DNA of 64,000 nt, from NCBI GenBank assembly GCA_025529335.1, contig JAMYHX010000011.1, positions 179,429 to 243,428 on the forward strand. The letters run 5' to 3'. A program made the position numbers and the translations under genes. This document shows positions 11,586-21,677 of this stretch, one piece after another. The notes under the pieces are model-generated. The model had not been told where the DNA came from. It saw only the letters and a list, made by a program, of their open reading frames with translations, and searched no databases. Positions within the stretch are counted from its first letter, which is position 1; each line of letters starts with the position of its first letter. This DNA comes from Rhizopus sp. PT2906. Lineage: Eukaryota; Mucoromycota; Mucoromycetes; Mucorales; Rhizopodaceae.

Positions 11586-12377
11586 GCTCTGAGCTCTCTC
11601 TGGCTTTTCTAGTATCTTTTGGAAGCTAACTATAAGCGCTTCTTCTTCCGTTTTTTTTTCTCTCTATTCTGCGTTATCGCTGCAGTCTGTTTTCAACAGA
11701 CTTTGGTGCATCTATTGCAAAGGAATAAGTGCTGAGAGGATCAAGTTTAAGGTTTTTGCTGACGAGCATTTTTTTACTGTTACTATTAAGTATACTTGTA
11801 TTTTGTATCATTATTCTAGTTTGAAGCGATACGGAGACTGTAAATTAAAACATATACTCTATAATAAGTTTGTACTTGAGTTGCGTAGTAAATTATTTTA
11901 TTTAATGCGCCAATGCTTTACGAAGTCGACTAATAAAAGCCAAGTGTCATAAAGACTATCAAGTTCTCACGTCTATTCATGACAAATTACACTATTTGAG
12001 TTATGGCTATCATGCCTGTTAAAAGCGATCTACCATTACTGAAAATGAATAGCATAGTAGGACAACCTGGGTTAGTCACATTAATTATGCACCTCACTTC
12101 CAGGGATCACTAAATGGTCTGAGCCCTGAGAAGACTAGATATTTTATAAAGTGTTTCAAGATAGAGTTCTTTCAATCCAGATTAACATTATAATCATAAA
12201 ATAGCTGCGTTTGCCAACAGATGTGTGCTCCATGGCCGTACATCGTTTGATCCGAACAGCGAGTGGTCGTTACTTGAAAGGCGATTACCTTATTCTAGAT
12301 TCTTCCAAGGACAAATTGCGTATATCATCAGCAAAGTATGGTTTTGATTTCATTGTTTTAAATATGTTCTTTTATTT

Positions 12378-13360
12378 CTATAAACCATCACAGTTTTTCT
12401 TTTCAAATTTAGCCTGTGTAAATATTCTATCAATTCTCATTTCTTTCTGACGATTGGTCGTCTCACGATAGATGTACTGACAATCGACTGTGCTGAATCC
12501 AGCAGCTTCAAATCTTGACTTTACATCTTCTGTTGAAAAGAAATAGCTCATTGTACCGTCTTGACGTACATATAAATTATCGCCTAACCGTTTATCTGAA
12601 GCTTTACTAAATTTCACTTGTGCTTCATCATAGAGTCCATAATCGCGAAACAATACTCTTCCACCTGGTTTTAGTACATTATAAATATTCTTGATAGCAA
12701 ATTCCATCTTTTCTGGAGGAATAGCTGAGAAAACAAAAAGAGCAGATACCTAATACCCACATTAGACTTTTCCCTTTTTTTAGTTTTTTTTTTTTTTTTT
12801 CACTTACCAAGTCTAGGCTATTTGGTTCCATTTGGTCAGTTAATAGATCTTGAGTCAAATCGCATACAAATGCCTTGCAACGAGATTCGTCATACTGTTC
12901 GTTGGATTTGACCATATCTATTGCTCTCTTTGAGAAATCGCATGCATAAATAAATAGTGAAGAGTTCTCTGCTAAGGCTGGAAAAACAAAATTGCCTACA
13001 CCACAACCTATTTCGAGTAAATATTTTTGATTGCCTGATTGATCTGGTGCAAGTTCTTCAAATTCACGATCTGTCCAATGTCGATCTATAAAAGAAAAAT
13101 TTACAATGAGCACATGTGTATACCATTACTTTAAATATCATACCCTTAAAGAATTTGGTTGTGTTTCGTTTATAGAATAGATCCCAGTTCCTTGCTGCTT
13201 CTTTTTTATATTTATTCACCCAAAAGGGTGGAACTTCTGTCTTGTCACTTTCTATAACTTCTTTGGCTCTGTTTACTAGCTTATCAAGCTTTTCCTTGTC
13301 CAAGATCACTCGTTCTGCATCCCTTTTAGTGGGTATTTTGTTGCTATCTTCCTTAGTCAT
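12378..13360 (-). CDS. tRNA N3-methylcytidine methyltransferase, METTL2/6/8-Trm140 family
   Basis: Exons 13360-13144, 13085-12808 and 12749-12378 join to 867 bases, a 288-aa protein, the size of human METTL6 (284 aa). N-terminal FWVNKYKKEAARNWDLFYK, KFFKDRHWTDREF, then the SAM-binding LEIGCGVGNFVFP, ACDFSKRAIDMVK and FVCDLTQDLL, VSALFVFSAIPPEKM, LKPGGRVLFRDYGLYD and the C-terminal YFFSTEDVKSRFEAAGF are the recognisable blocks of the family. These enzymes methylate C32 of the anticodon loop of Ser and Thr/Arg tRNAs. The short length without the actin-binding extension of yeast Abp140 favours a METTL6-like member. Introns are 58 nt each (GT-AG); the second carries a long poly-pyrimidine run. 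Confidence 0.92.
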
Positions 13361-13491
13361 TTTTTTTTAGGTTTCCAAGGAAACAAAAGAGAGGCTTATT
13401 GAAAATAAATATAAATTTCGCTGAAATTGATTTGTTCATAGCACGCAGTAATAATCAGTCAGTTGGTTCCACTTCGGCTTTTAATGTGATA

Positions 13492-14812
13492 TACAGTCAC
13501 ACATAATTCGGTTTCGTATTTTATAAAAATTGAAGTCAAAATTGTGCTGTTTTATTTTATTTCTCAATATTTTAATAAGTACCCATGTCTGCTGAAAACG
13601 TATCAACTAAAGAACGTGGCTCTTATCAACCTCGCGAAGAAAGAAAGTACTGAGGTATTTATTACCTTAGAAAAGCAGGACATTCGTATGACGACGTTGC
13701 AAACATAGTCGAAATGCCAAAGTCGACAGTACAAAGCACTGTGGATAGAATAAAGAAGACCGGATCGCCTCTGCCAACCAAGCCAAAATGCAGAACTCAT
13801 AAAATCAATGAGAGACCCCAGAGACTGCTTACGAGGGCTATGGGAGATAATCCATTCGTAACATACGACCGTCTGCGATTAGAACTGCATAACGTAGATG
13901 TAAAGGTCTGTAGACAGACTGTTATCAGCAGTTTGAAGAGGATGGAGTATGATTCTTACTTTGCTGCTCAAAAACCTGCATTGACAGGAGAGCACATGAA
14001 GAAAAGGCTTCGCTGGGCCCATGAACATGTCAATTGGACGGTTGAACAGTGGTCTAGCGTCATTTGGAGCGATGAACCTCAGTTCACCGTTACCGGTAAC
14101 GATGGTGGTGCCATAGTCATCAGAAAAGTTGGTGAACGATATGACATTGAGCAAATTGTACCAACGAAGAAGTATGGAGGTGGTGGAGTGATGATTTGGA
14201 GCTGCTTTCATGCCAATGATTTTGGCCCTTTGGTCTTGGTTGACGGCACAGTTGATCAAAACAAATATATAAATATTTTAGCCCAAAACTTTCATCCCTA
14301 GTTCGTGCAACTCTGCCAGCAAGAGGACAGAGACTTCATATTCCAAGAGAATGGAGCTAGCTGCCACAACTGGTGGCTATGCACAATGGTGGAAGGAAAC
14401 CCACCAGATCAGGGGCTTTGAGTACTGGCCTGCACAAAGCCCTGACTTGAACCCGATAGAGCATGTCTGAGCCGCTTTGGATAAACTTATCAAGGAAAGA
14501 AGAAATGAGATAAGAAATACTGAAGAGTTGAGCATTGTATTGAGAAAAGAGTGGGAGAAAATAAGCCCTGGATTAGCGGCATGTTTGGTCGGAAGCATGA
14601 AGGCTCGATATGAGGCAGTAATTGAGGCAAAAGAAGGGTCAGCGAAATATTGGTTTTTCTTTTTATTTTATATTCTTTAAATAAACATGTCAGAGCTTAC
14701 TCTTTATAAACATGGAGCCTCCAAACACTGAAGGACTTTCCAAACATTTGATGTAGAATTTGCGGAAGGTCAATTTACATTATCGCAGGAAACCGAATTA
14801 TGTGTGACTGTA
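13492..14812 (+). mobile_element. Tc1/mariner-like DNA transposon with intact ends, inactive transposase
   Basis: The left end TACAGTCACACATAATTCGG continues to TTTC (24 bases, 13492-13515) and is matched exactly by its reverse complement at 14789-14812. A TA dinucleotide flanks each end (13490-13491 and 14813-14814), the target duplication expected of this superfamily. The 1,321-bp length is that of a full Tc1-like element. The single gene inside is broken (see the pseudogene entry), so the element could move only if helped by another copy. Perfect terminal repeats suggest recent insertion relative to the other relics here. Confidence 0.93.
13585..14680 (+). pseudogene. Tc1-like transposase, disrupted
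   Basis: From ATG at 13585 the frame reads MSAENVSTKERGSYQPREER, hits TGA at 13651, then resumes in the same frame through the helix-turn-helix (HSYDDVANIVEMPKSTVQST) and the DDE domain (WSSVIWSDEPQFTV, the first Asp; YGGGGVMIWSCF). TAG at 14299 follows LAQNFHP, then FQENGASCH where the second catalytic Asp position reads Asn, then a small insertion shifts the frame to the rest, GGYAQWWKETHQ and WPAQSPDLNPIEH (catalytic Glu). A further TGA follows HV before the C-terminal part. Two or three stops, one frameshift and a lost catalytic residue make it non-functional. Confidence 0.92.
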
Positions 14813-14814
14813 TA

Positions 14815-16890
14815 ACACTATTTGTAACTTTCTGTAACGTTTCAGGTAGATATGAAGTAATACTTTCTTTGATATTTGGAGTAAATAGGCAAATGTGATT
14901 TAGAGCACTAAAGACAAGATGTTAAATCGACTATATTTATACAATCAAAACACACTTCAAACTTACAGTAACCGCAAATCAGATAAACTTTTGGGTTCGA
15001 GTTTAAATGATACAGCTTGAAAAAACCTCAGTTGCTTAATGATATCACAATAAGATACCTCTTCGTTGTTATCAAGCTGGTATAACCAGGTTCTCGTATT
15101 TTGTGTATCATCTAAATGATCAACGCGCTGAGGATTATACTTTTCGTCGCCTACTAAAGGATGGTAGTCTTTGCTAGTATCCGAAGGAAATTCAATGTCA
15201 ATGAAATGATCATCGTGTTCGACTTATTAAACATGTTAATTAAGTTATAATAATAGTTTTGTAAATAAGATTGCCAATTCGGAACCATCGTAGCTATATC
15301 CTACAATACCTCGTTATGTTTACACATTTCTTGCTCTTGGCTTCCTTCCAGATTGACAATAGTTCTATCTTGTTTTACCTTGGACCTTATTGATTATCAA
15401 ATATTTTGAAGAGCTTATAAGGTACCCTTTGGAGTGCCAGTCATTTATATAATAATTATGTCAAAACTTTTGTCTGTTTGTCGAAATCTATATTCATAAT
15501 ACGCTATCGTTTCTGCACTTTGTTGTATTCAGTTTTGTTATTGAAAAAAGGCAGTTAAGTCAACGACATGCGAATTAGATTCTTTATTAAGAAGAGCTGA
15601 ATGTTGTTAAATTAGACACGTAGACGTTTTATAGGGGTAGAGAATCTATGGCTGCTATTTATATTAATATCGTCACTGACATTATTCATGCTTATGTTAT
15701 TATTGTTATGCTAGTAGCTACTATAGTTATTATTATAAGTTATTCTTATCAGATGCGATAGAGGAATGTATAGTAGAATGTATACTCTACTGTCAGATTA
15801 TACTCAAGTTGTTACGATAATTATCTTATCAAGCACGTCACACTTGAGCTCAACTCAATTGAGAATTTTTGGTCAAGCTTTGGTCAAGAGAAAAGCGAAA
15901 TATGGACTTTATACAAACGAAAATTGGAGATGGAGGCACTGTACATTCATTATTTCCTAAAATGTGACATTTGGAATCAGTCAGTTGGTGAAACGGAGGC
16001 GAAAAACGTGATACACAGAATTTAGTTGATCCCATTCCAGAGAAATAAAAATTGAATCGCAGATTATTATGTATGCTAACTTAGAAAGATATGAAGAAAA
16101 GAAGCAATTTATATATATTGAAAATAAGGCGTAGCTCAGAGATCATATATCACATTAGAAGCTGAAGTGGAGCCAACTATGATTGTGTTAGGCACGATAT
16201 ACAATTTAAAGTAGCTAGTAGACATGTTTCAGGTTACTGATAATTAAGAAGTTCATATTAAACATACCCATAACAAAAATGAACTATGCCTTTATAAGTG
16301 AAGTTAAATAAATCAAAGATATAATGATTCTGATCAAATTTATTTGATGGAAAAAAAAAAACGGATGAAAGAAGATAAAAGACTCTTTAAACTTATTGTT
16401 GAAGCAAGCAACTAAATACTCACAAAGTTCCACTAAGCACTCGACCTCAGAATGGAAAGGATTGTCCAGTTTAATATATGAAGAACTGTTTTTATTACAA
16501 AGAGAAAAAGAAAAGAACGGCAAGACTTTTTTTTTTTTTTTTTCAAATGCGATAAATAGAAACGGAAAGACAATAGAGGTTTACATCAAGTCATTGTGAG
16601 CTATAACGCGTGCTTTGATCGTTTTTTTTTTTTTTTTTTTTTGCTTCAAATGATACATCATCAGCAGGGGAGCCTACTTTAGCCAAAGTTATGCACAATG
16701 CTGTGTGCGCGTCCGCGTCTGTATGCACCCTTTGCTTCCCCTTGTGGTCACAATTGACAGGAGAATAACAACTATTTACAATCAACAACAACACATACAT
16801 TATTTATTATAGTGTCTTTTGGAAAAGCAGAGAAGAGGGGAATAGATGACGTGTGTGTATATGTATATATTCCTTATAGACTCTTTACAG
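14815..16890. other. AT-rich intergenic region with transposon debris
   Basis: About 2 kb without a supportable gene. Apart from the transposase fragment described separately, the stretch holds two poly-T/poly-A runs (about 16350-16362 and 16621-16642) just downstream of the MIM1 gene and a purine-rich block near 16500. Open frames here are short and lack conserved content. Confidence 0.6.
15835..15943 (+). mobile_element. decayed IS630/Tc1-type transposase 3' fragment
   Basis: Translation around 15846 reads ELNSIENFWSSF, matching the catalytic-Glu block of IS630/Tc1 transposases (consensus SPELNPIENFW). It is followed about 70 bases later by GGAGGCACTGTA, like the right terminal repeat seen at 59963-59974 in this window. 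The fragment is too short to assign to a family with certainty. Confidence 0.45.
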
Positions 16891-17187
16891 TTATTTTTGT
16901 TTCTTCTCTTCTCTTTTGATAGCAGCATCCACTGTCTTTCTGTATTCAGTAGTTGCAGTTGGTGGTATCGTATTGTTTAATCCAAGTTGTGGGAAAGAAC
17001 GACCAAACCATCCATATTTGAAAAGGAGCTCATTAGCAAAAATCTCACCAAAGCCAAGCATGACGCCATTAAAGAATGGGAGAACAAAGTTGATAGCTGC
17101 TGATTTCAATAACCACAGTAAGGTTGGGTTAAGATACCAGGGTTCCTGTCGAATGAGTGCGGTCTTGTTATTTTTGGATTCTGACAT
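16891..17187 (-). CDS. MIM1: Mitochondrial outer-membrane biogenesis protein Mim1/Tom13
   Basis: A single-exon 98-aa protein starting MSESKNNKTALIRQEPWYLN. The core LLKSAAINFVLPFFNGVMLGFGEIFANE is the signature of the fungal Mim1/Tom13 family, including the single membrane helix with glycines on one face, followed by the WFGRSFPQLGL region. Known role: the MIM complex inserts alpha-helical proteins into the mitochondrial outer membrane and helps assemble TOM. I chose the ATG at 17187; the frame is open upstream but that part is encoded by a poly-T-derived Phe run and is unlikely to be translated. The gene lies 131 bases downstream of the Rsc58-like gene on the same strand. Confidence 0.88.
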   Translation of the reverse strand: MSESKNNKTALIRQEPWYLNPTLLWLLKSAAINFVLPFFNGVMLGFGEIFANELLFKYGWFGRSFPQLGLNNTIPPTATTEYRKTVDAAIKREEKKQK

Positions 17188-17318
17188 CTTTGGTGTAAAA
17201 AAAACACAACAATAGCAAATAAAGAAAAAAAAAAAAAAGATAAAGTGTGCGCTCTTTATTTTAAATTTCTTTGTTATCAACCGCACATTAAGATGATATG
17301 TCTTTATTCTATAATAAC

Positions 17319-19074
17319 CTACTTTCTTTGCTGCACAAAGCCTTGCCCAACAGGAGGTGTCATCTTTTGTTGTTGTTGTTGTTGTTGCTGCTGCTGCTGT
17401 TGAATAAATTGCTGTGGAGGAATAAATGCAGGAGGCTTTGTGTAAAAGTTGATTTGTTGTTGTTCTACCATACTAAGCAAAGGATAGGTGTTATTATTGT
17501 TATTGTCGCCTGTCGCCAACGGTGGCACCTTGACTAGACGCCAATGATCCTTATTATATGTAGGCGTAAGGTTTGCATAGGGTGGCAAAATCTCGGCTTT
17601 TTCTGTTGTAGGATATGAAAATATTTTGTGAGGCAAGAGAGATCCTTTGTACGCAGGTTCACATAATGGTATATTTTCCATTGTTTTTTCTATTAGCTCC
17701 GTATTGGCAGTTGCATTTGGTGGTAACCTAGATAGCATCTTTATGATATTCTCTTCCAAAAGTTTGGCTATATTTTATACTAATATTAATTCATCCCCTT
17801 CTCTTTTACATCCTTCTTCTTTACCTGTCTTTAATTCTTTTTCATCCACTACTTCTCCTTTTTCAATTCTTGATTCTTGATGTTCCATTAATTTCTCTAA
17901 CAGTTGACAATTGTTTGCCAATTCTTCTTCTACAGTGCTGGGTAATTTATTAAAGGCGTCTTCAATCAGGTGAACATCCAATCCTTCCTTTTCAAGCCAA
18001 GCTTTATTCAATTCATCCACATTCTCATCATCTTTTTCATCTGACTTGTCTACTTTCAATCGCTTTGCTGTACGACCGATATATGTGTTTTCATATGTCA
18101 CATTTGCGTTATTCGAATCATATGTTGGGGCAAAACTGGAAAAGGCTCCAAAGTCAAGCCATTGGACTATATAATAAAGGTAGTCTCCTTTTAGTCACAG
18201 TGCTATTTTATTATAGTTATTGTGAATACCTGGTACAACTGGTTTATCTTCGTGCTTCATTAACTTTGGTGGATACTTTGGTGGAGGGGCTATGGTGTGC
18301 TTTAGTGATGGCACCTCTTCCTGTTGTACTGGTTGTGATGGATGAATAATCATTTCATGAACATTTTGTGCTATAGAAAATAAGGTGAGCTGTAGTCACT
18401 ATATACAACAAAAAGACATCATACGCAATTGATCATTTGCTGGCGCTGTTGGTTCTTTGATAGTTGTATCACTAAACACATATCCATCTACTGAAGGTCT
18501 AAATAGAGCAACTACTTTATAGATACTCTGTTCTCCCTCTTGGATGTTCTCGTTCAGTCGTTCAGATTCGAATTTTAAGCAGTCTTGAGCAAATTGATAG
18601 AGTTGCTTAAACGTGTTCATTTCTTCTTTGGATGATTGTATACTAGGCACAACAGATAGAAACAAGGCGTCAATGTCATTCTAAGCGAATTAGATTAATT
18701 AATTCATCTATTCATTGTTGTTAAGGGGCATACTTTGAATGAATCAAAAGTTTTGTATTTTCCTTTATAAACGCGATCCTCTATTGATTCAATAGTAATT
18801 GCTGTATGCTCTTTGGGTTCTGTCCATAGTATATGCTGCTTATCATAGCTATGTGAATTATGACATGAGTATACAAAAGAATGTAATAGTGAGTACTTCT
18901 TTACTCTATAATTGTTGAAAGAAACTGCATCATCACTCTTTGTTTTGGTGTTTGCGCTGTATAACCTTCACGCTTTTTTCTTGAACTGAATCTCTTGTTA
19001 CGAATCTCTTGAACAGTTTCATTGGCTGTTGTCTCTTCTGGATTTTGTGTTGAAGCAAATCGTGTCGTAGGCAT
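17319..19074 (-). CDS. RSC58: Rsc58-like chromatin-remodelling complex subunit, six exons
   Basis: Exons 19074-18905, 18848-18734, 18680-18425, 18370-18230, 18166-17810 and 17767-17319 total 1,488 bases, 495 aa (yeast Rsc58 is about 500). The order is: PKQRVMMQFLSTIIDYDKQH, then the bromodomain-like SIEDRVYKGKYKTFDSFKND and IDALFLSVVPSIQSS, a proline-rich link, and the very characteristic VPVQWLDFGAFSSFAPTYDS block, followed by an acidic helical region. Rsc58 belongs to RSC-type SWI/SNF remodellers. The C-terminus carries a glutamine run (about 12 Q, with two further Q's just upstream). The last intron is only 42 bases and removes an in-frame TAA; without it the two halves would not join. The name rests on block similarity recalled from the family. 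Confidence 0.72.
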
Positions 19075-19675
19075 CTCTTCTTCTCTATAAAATAGAAGGA
19101 AGAAAAAGGAAAACTTTTTGAATTTCTCCGCTCATGAACAGAATATGTTTGATTGGCTGTCTTATCTTTTGCATACAGGCTGATAAATTTACAAGTTCTT
19201 AAAGTATCATTATAATCACACTTCAAGTTGTTGCAATCATTCTTTTCTTTATTTATTCAAATTTTACAATGCAAAATGTAAAATACAGTATTAATAAAAA
19301 GCCTTTTTTTGGATCTTTATCTTCTTTGAGAAAGAATTGAAATAAACAAAAAGACAATATAGGTCGAGTTGAGATGTTTGTATTCAAGGAACAGGTCCAA
19401 CAATCTCTTACTTGCTTTGGATTCTAAGCCCATACCTCGAATTGCTGAGATATATAAAACAGCTACTGTTGAAAACTGCCAGGATTAAATCAAGCATACC
19501 CAAAGCTATTAGAATAAGCGTCTTATCAAAGAGTAGTAAAACAATAGCATCGCATCCAAAAATATTGGTTCCGAAAAAAAGAGAGAGCACTATGTCAAAG
19601 TTATTTTTCGCTGTATCAAATTGCTTTCCGAAAACAGCTCTTTAGATTAAGAATTCCTCCGCTTTTTATTACTAA

Positions 19676-20654
19676 ATGACAGATCAAAGTAATCAAGATG
19701 GGTTTACTACAGTGAAAAGTTTCAAATATAAAAAAGTGTCAAAAAAGAAAAGAAATAAGTACACCTTTAAAGATCCTGATGACTACACAATTGATGATCT
19801 TGAAGCAAAGTTAAAGGAAAGAAGGTAATGATAGTAATAGTATTCATGTTTATAGATATTAACCTCTTGTTTTATTAGAGAGTTTTTAGAAAACAGTAGA
19901 TTTTATAAAGAATTATTAGGTAAACTAACTTTTTTATATGTTTTCATGGTTACTTATTGCTCTCTTTAGACATATTTAAGGAACACCTCTTGAACAGCAA
20001 GTTTAATGATATTGTTTGTTATGGCATTGGGTCTATGCAGAAATCAAAGAATGCTCAATACCAATTTATACTTGCTTTGATCTTGAGAGACTTGCTCAAT
20101 GTAATTAATGAACAATACATGACACAGATGGGGGGGAAGAAACTAATGATCATTAGATACCTGGAAAAATGTACATCTTTGATCCAGTCATGACAGAATT
20201 AGACAAGGAACTATGTGCCATTTATAAATTAGACATAATTCAGGAAAATGAACAAGGAAAAAGGGCTGTGGAGCAATCGACGCTGTTCTATATGCCACAT
20301 TGTGGCAGAGGGTTATATAGCAACACCCTCAGTGCCAATTGGACAGCACGACAACTTCCATTAATCACCATTATTGGCAACAGATTTGATATGTATGTTG
20401 GAAGGTAAAGCGTGGTCTGTTATTACTACATGATGCATTGCAATTAACAGATATAAAAAAGTCAATTAGAAAAGGACTTGATCAGAGAGTGTCCCTTCCT
20501 TATTCCTGCTACTGACATCCTCAAGATGGTTGCCTTCCCAAAAGAGTTTGATAACAATCAGATATTTAATGACCTCTCAATACAGACTTTTCCAAAGGAA
20601 ACCGTGAGAAAAATAGATGATTCATTTTGGTTAAATGTAATAAATGATAGCTAA
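19676..20654 (+). CDS. SRR1-like domain protein, five exons
   Basis: Exons 19676-19824, 19879-19919, 19970-20100, 20157-20404 and 20462-20654 total 762 bases, 253 aa. After a Lys-rich N-terminus (MTDQSNQDGFTTVKSFKYKK) comes the SRR1 signature IVCYGIGSMQKSKNAQYQF, then MYIFDPVMTELDKEL, FYMPHCGRGLYSNTLSANW and ITIIGNRFDMY. SRR1 proteins are linked to circadian and light signalling in plants and mice and to microtubule and haem phenotypes in yeast (Ber1); biochemical function is not settled. Acceptor of the last intron is AAG rather than TAG or CAG, required to keep the frame into LEKDLIRECPFLIP. The stop overlaps the convergent RNase H1 stop by a few bases. Confidence 0.85.
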
Positions 20655-21589
20655 CGGGTTCTCTTTGCACCTGCTACAGCCAATCTATCTGCCTTTTCAT
20701 TACCTTCTTCCCCAGAGTGACCAGGCACATAGACCACTTCAACAGGTGCCTTTCTATGATCAATTATATCTACAATCTTTTCGAGTATATCTCTATTTTC
20801 TACAGGGGTGCCTTTTGATGATTTCCAGCCATTATCCTTCCAGCTCTTGGACCATTGATTTACCGCTTTGATCACATATTGAGAATCTGTTCTGATCTCC
20901 AAGGGCTCATTGGCTGCACTTTGCTCCAATGCGCGCATGACAGCTGTTGCTTCTGCTCTTTGATTGGTCTGTCTTGTGCCTTCAAGGGGTCTACTCAAAT
21001 TTCTAGGGTCATTGTCGCCCCAGTAAACACCATAACCTGCTTGAGCACCCACTTGACCATTACCAGCCGAGGCACCATCTGTGTAGACGACGGTTTTTTT
21101 TGGATGGGTCCTTTGAGACGCATAAGGGCTATATCGCTGATAAGTTTGGGATTGAGTGTTCCTTGGAGTAGAATAAACCTCTGAAGCTTATATAAGTACA
21201 AGGCACATTGAGTAATATATATGCTACACCTTCTTCCTCATAACAATCAGTTGAACGAGAGTAGTTATTAGAGTCATTAGCTCGAGAGTTGGATCGGGAG
21301 TAATTATACCCAGAGTCATTGGAATGAGAGTAGTTAGAACGAGAGTTCCTGGAACGAGAGTAACTGGGTTGCGAATAGCTTGAGCTGTCTATAGTAATGT
21401 TTGTTTTAAAAAGAAAGGAAAAACATTTGATAAAGTCTAACCTGCATCCACAAAATCTTGAGCTTCTTCCAAGGAATCAAACTTTTTAAATTTTGCACCA
21501 CTCACACCGTTGACTTGTTCTTTACATTCAGACCAATTTCTATATATGCCTTGATGACGACCCACTCTGACAGCATAATATCCTCCCAT
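20651..21589 (-). CDS. RNH1: Ribonuclease H1, three exons
   Basis: Exons 21589-21442, 21388-21230 and 21186-20651 give 843 bases, 280 aa. The N-terminal hybrid-binding domain reads MGGYYAVRVGRHQGIYRNW and FKKFDSLEEAQDFV. Next is a Ser/Asn/Arg/Tyr-rich linker of repeated NYSRSNS-like units encoded by exon 2. The catalytic domain has all expected carboxylates: VVYTDGASAGNG (Asp), NQRAEATAVM (Glu), IRTDSQYVI (Asp), VPGHSGEEGNEKADRLA (His and Asp). It removes RNA from RNA-DNA hybrids (R-loops, primers). Domain order is that of cellular RNase H1, so this is a host gene and not a retroelement fragment despite nearby relics elsewhere. The start is the first ATG in the frame; a short upstream exon cannot be excluded. 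Confidence 0.94.
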
Positions 21590-21677
21590 GACTTTCTTGG
21601 CACTGCTTTTCAAAACGACAAATATATAATAAAAAAAAAAGAATTTTTAGAGTCTGTGTTATCTTTCTTTTTTATTT

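Larger units (their letters stand above)
7745..12377. other. gene-poor AT-rich region
   Basis: About 4.6 kb with no gene I can support. Short open frames on the minus strand at 9182-9403 (starts MDLPSLHKLFQMALETGW) and 8983-9249 have a plausible GTAAGT...TCAG intron between them but no recognisable protein; they may be a decayed gene. Around 10,560-10,680 there are short imperfect direct repeats (ATCAATGCCTAAAAATGATC-like). Around 11,220-11,330 a GGNTATCAAAAGAAAAAA motif recurs. The region ends in the long poly-T tract noted separately. It looks like decayed repeat DNA. Confidence 0.55.

Noticed and set aside
14990..15015. TGGGTTCGAGTTT, resembling a tRNA T-loop
   Set aside because: No matching acceptor stem, D-loop or anticodon arm in the preceding 60 bases.
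18933..19226. 97-codon minus-strand frame starting MKCDYNDTLRTCKF
   Set aside because: It overlaps the first exon of the Rsc58-like gene in another frame; the frame starting MPTTRF at 19074 joins cleanly to conserved exons.
19408..19645. Overlapping frames of 60-77 codons on both strands upstream of the SRR1-like gene
   Set aside because: No conserved content, atypical hydrophobic composition; most likely promoter DNA.
20651..21052. RNase H domain as a retrotransposon remnant
   Set aside because: The spliced gene has the N-terminal hybrid-binding domain and linker of cellular RNase H1, with no reverse transcriptase nearby.
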